Below, one piece after another: positions 55,058-56,474 of a DNA stretch of 56,474 nucleotides. Source of the stretch: Cytobacillus stercorigallinarum. Its GTDB lineage: Bacteria; Bacillota; Bacilli; Bacillales; Cytobacillaceae. The notes beneath the pieces were generated by a model. That model had not been told where the DNA came from. It saw only the letters and a program-made list of their open reading frames with translations, and did not search any database. The stretch lies in contig NZ_JACSQT010000016.1 of NCBI RefSeq assembly GCF_014836495.1, forward strand, positions 1 through 56,474, given 5' to 3'. The position numbers and the translations under genes were made by a program. Positions within the stretch are counted from its first letter, which is position 1, and the number at the start of each line of letters is the position of its first letter.

Positions 55058-55210
55058 TAGCTATTCTCTCCTGATTTCAATTACTTACTTCTATTATAAA
55101 GGGCTTCTTCTTTATAGTGTGAAAGTTTGATTATGATTAGTATAAAATTCATCAATATTAAAGGCAACTTCACTTGCTTAACAAGAAAACTACCTATTAA
55201 ATAAGCTAAA

Positions 55211-55238
55211 AAAGATATCTGCATATGCAAATATCTTT
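55211..55238 (-). terminator. terminator of the YtkA-like lipoprotein gene
   Basis: AAAGATAT-TGCA / TGCA-ATATCTTT with one mismatch, followed on the minus strand by TTTTAGC, nine bases beyond the stop. Confidence 0.7.
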
Positions 55239-55247
55239 CTTTTACCG

Positions 55248-56006
55248 TTAATTTACTATGACCTCAAACTCACTATGTTCATGTAAACCTTCATCGTTTT
55301 CAACATGAACGACAATCTTGTATGTTCCATTATCAGTAAATGCATAGGTTGCTGTATACATCCCACTAGTTTGCTCTGCTGCATCTACCCAAGCCACCTG
55401 ATGTTCATCAATTGTTTGAACGATTTCTAACCTCACATTTGCCTCTTCAAGTCCATGTTCTTCTTTAGTTATATGAATATCAAATGGCGTTTCCTCATTC
55501 GTCTTAATATCAGCAGTAGGACTTATATGTATCGCTACATTTCCATCATGCTCATGTGCGCTGTGGCCTTGATTTTCTTCTTCGTTATCTATTATAGCAC
55601 TACCTACCGCCACTTTAACCTTAGGCATCGTGTGCATACTTCTTGCTGTGACATGTGACTGAATATGATAGATAGCATCTTTTTCAAATGTATAAGATGC
55701 CACATACTTTCCATCATTCTCGTGATCAGCTTCTATTAATTCACTATTATCCTTTTTCCCATCTTCCCACACTTCAAATTTCACTTCATCTGCATCTTCC
55801 ACAGACTCGTCTCCCTGAGTAACGCTCACTTCCAAACGCACTTCTTCGTTCCTTGTAATCTGACTTGGTATTGAGATACTGGCATCGATTGCAGCAGGAA
55901 CTGATCCTTCGCTACCACTAGAATCTGCATCATTCCCCGCACTTCCACAAGCAGCTAGAAAAGTAATCATGATTACAGAAAACATTGTTGATATCCACTT
56001 CTTCAT
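55248..56006 (-). CDS. YtkA/FixH-like lipoprotein with two repeated domains
   Basis: 252 residues: signal peptide MKKWISTMFSVIMITFLAA, lipobox cysteine in LAAC, an acidic Ser/Gly linker, then two immunoglobulin-like YtkA domains (about 40-132 and 150-252). Each ends in a strand with histidines (SHVTARSMHTMPK; HVENDEGLHEHSEFEV), and the linker between has GHSAHEHDG. The His/Met pattern suggests copper or another metal at the cell surface, but this is inference. GAGGGG precedes the ATG. Monocistronic. Confidence 0.78.
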   Translation of the reverse strand: MKKWISTMFSVIMITFLAACGSAGNDADSSGSEGSVPAAIDASISIPSQITRNEEVRLEVSVTQGDESVEDADEVKFEVWEDGKKDNSELIEADHENDGKYVASYTFEKDAIYHIQSHVTARSMHTMPKVKVAVGSAIIDNEEENQGHSAHEHDGNVAIHISPTADIKTNEETPFDIHITKEEHGLEEANVRLEIVQTIDEHQVAWVDAAEQTSGMYTATYAFTDNGTYKIVVHVENDEGLHEHSEFEVIVN

Positions 56007-56180
56007 AAAAAGCCCCTCTTTCTTAAACTTCTAATCCTTCTTATTTTATTTTACTAATAATATGTGTTAGAAAAGTGAAATAATTTGTTAATAATAAAAA
56101 TAAGTAAAGTGAAGAAATAATAGGTATAAGAAAAGATTCATTTGGAGAAACTTTTATTACAAGTGTAAATCCCCCTTTTT

Positions 56181-56207
56181 AGCTTCCATTTATGGAAGCT
56201 TTTTTTA
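56181..56207 (+). terminator. plus-strand terminator without an obvious gene
   Basis: AGCTTCCAT / ATGGAAGCT with a two-base loop, followed by seven T residues on the plus strand. The minus strand lacks a T tract. No plus-strand gene lies upstream in this window, so it may end a short unannotated RNA. Confidence 0.6.
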
Positions 56208-56265
56208 TGGACTATTCAATATAGCTTTAACTAGATGCTAGAAGCTGGTTTTAAAACTTAATCAT

Positions 56266-56307
56266 ACAAAAAAAGCTCATAAATCTTATAAAAGATTTAT
56301 GAGCTTT
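56266..56307 (-). terminator. terminator of the tRNA operon
   Basis: A perfect 16-bp inverted repeat AAAGCTCATAAATCTT / AAGATTTATGAGCTTT with a four-base loop, then seven T residues on the minus strand, immediately after tRNA-Arg. Confidence 0.92.
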
Positions 56308-56309
56308 GA

Positions 56310-56383
56310 CGCGCCTTAGAGGATTCGAACCTCTGACCCACAGCTTAGAAGGCTGTTGCTCTATCCAGCTGAGCTAAAGGCGC
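56310..56383 (-). tRNA. tRNA-Arg (anticodon UCU)
   Basis: 74 nt on the minus strand. Acceptor arms GCGCCTT / AAGGCGC, D-arm GCTC..GAGC, anticodon stem-loop CAGCCTTCTAAGCTG with TCT, and T-loop GGTTCGAATCC. The CCA end is not encoded. It is the last tRNA before the operon terminator. Confidence 0.97.
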
Positions 56384-56402
56384 AAACTAAAAATATGTAT
56401 GG

Positions 56403-56474
56403 CTCCGCAGGTAGGATTCGAACCTACGACCGTTCGGTTAACAGCCGAATGCTCTACCACTGAGCTACTGCGGA
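56403..56474 (-). tRNA. tRNA-Asn (anticodon GUU)
   Basis: 72 nt on the minus strand, its first base at the window edge. Acceptor arms TCCGCAG / CTGCGGA, anticodon stem-loop CGGCTGTTAACCG with GTT, T-loop GGTTCGAATCC. It is 19 bases upstream of tRNA-Arg, so both belong to one tRNA operon that continues beyond the window. Confidence 0.97.

Overview
The window is chromosomal DNA of a low-GC, endospore-forming Gram-positive bacterium of the Bacillaceae. The gene order follows the Bacillus subtilis hom-thrC-thrB / yutH-yutD / lipA / lytH / yunC-yunF / suf / metNPQ / yusE-yusU chromosomal arc with insertions. Sporulation and germination genes (yutH, a YhcN-type lipoprotein, lytH, two coat-type proteins, a gerA-type operon) show that it makes spores. 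Protein style and the AT-rich intergenic DNA suggest an Oceanobacillus/Virgibacillus-like genus, but the genus cannot be fixed from the sequence alone. No rRNA, CRISPR array, insertion sequence or complete prophage was seen.

Layout. 1-4.8 kb: threonine operon (hom-thrC-thrB, minus strand, strong sigma-A promoter, 3' terminator) and a D-2-hydroxyacid dehydrogenase. 5-10.9 kb: yut cluster and lipoyl synthase. 11.1-12.1 kb: the spore endopeptidase lytH. 12.2-17.1 kb: branched-chain amino acid ABC transporter (livK, then livHMGF), with a CodY-like box in the livK leader and a pair of mutually exclusive hairpins between livK and livH. 17.5-19.5 kb: NhaC-family transporter under a lysine riboswitch with its own terminator. 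19.5-20.7 kb: yunC, yunF. 20.9-25.8 kb: Fur-boxed siderophore uptake genes (binding lipoprotein plus fused permease, no ATPase), a 48-residue membrane protein behind a textbook sigma-B promoter, and a stand-alone siderophore-type amino-acid N-hydroxylase. 25.8-28.4 kb: SDR/TetR divergent pair and a phage-type lysin. 28.9-34.2 kb: sufCDSUB iron-sulfur cluster assembly operon. 34.2-35.5 kb: a small unrecognised gene and a degenerate ~50-bp tandem repeat. 35.5-39.9 kb: methionine ABC transporter (metNPQ) and O-acetylhomoserine sulfhydrylase (metY), each behind its own SAM riboswitch. 39.9-42.2 kb: SCP2-like protein, yusE, yusF, gcvH, yusI. 42.4-48.1 kb: fatty acid beta-oxidation operon fadN-fadA-fadE with a FadR-type operator and a Bacillaceae intergenic repeat between two of its genes. 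48.2-53 kb: coat proteins, yusU and the gerA-type receptor operon. 53-56 kb: RodA/FtsW homologue, GalT-like protein and a YtkA-like lipoprotein. 56.3 kb to the end: tRNA-Arg(UCU) and tRNA-Asn(GUU).

The genes cohere as housekeeping and nutrient-sensing physiology. Amino-acid supply (Thr, BCAA, Lys, Met) is controlled mainly in RNA leaders. Lipoyl synthase and the lipoyl carrier GcvH depend on iron-sulfur clusters from SUF, and iron import is under Fur. Most starts were refined using Shine-Dalgarno spacing; several genes use TTG or GTG. I see no clearly new multi-gene system. The least explained elements are the switch-like hairpins between livK and livH, a small gene with a possible ATT start, the tandem repeat beside it, and the lone N-hydroxylase.
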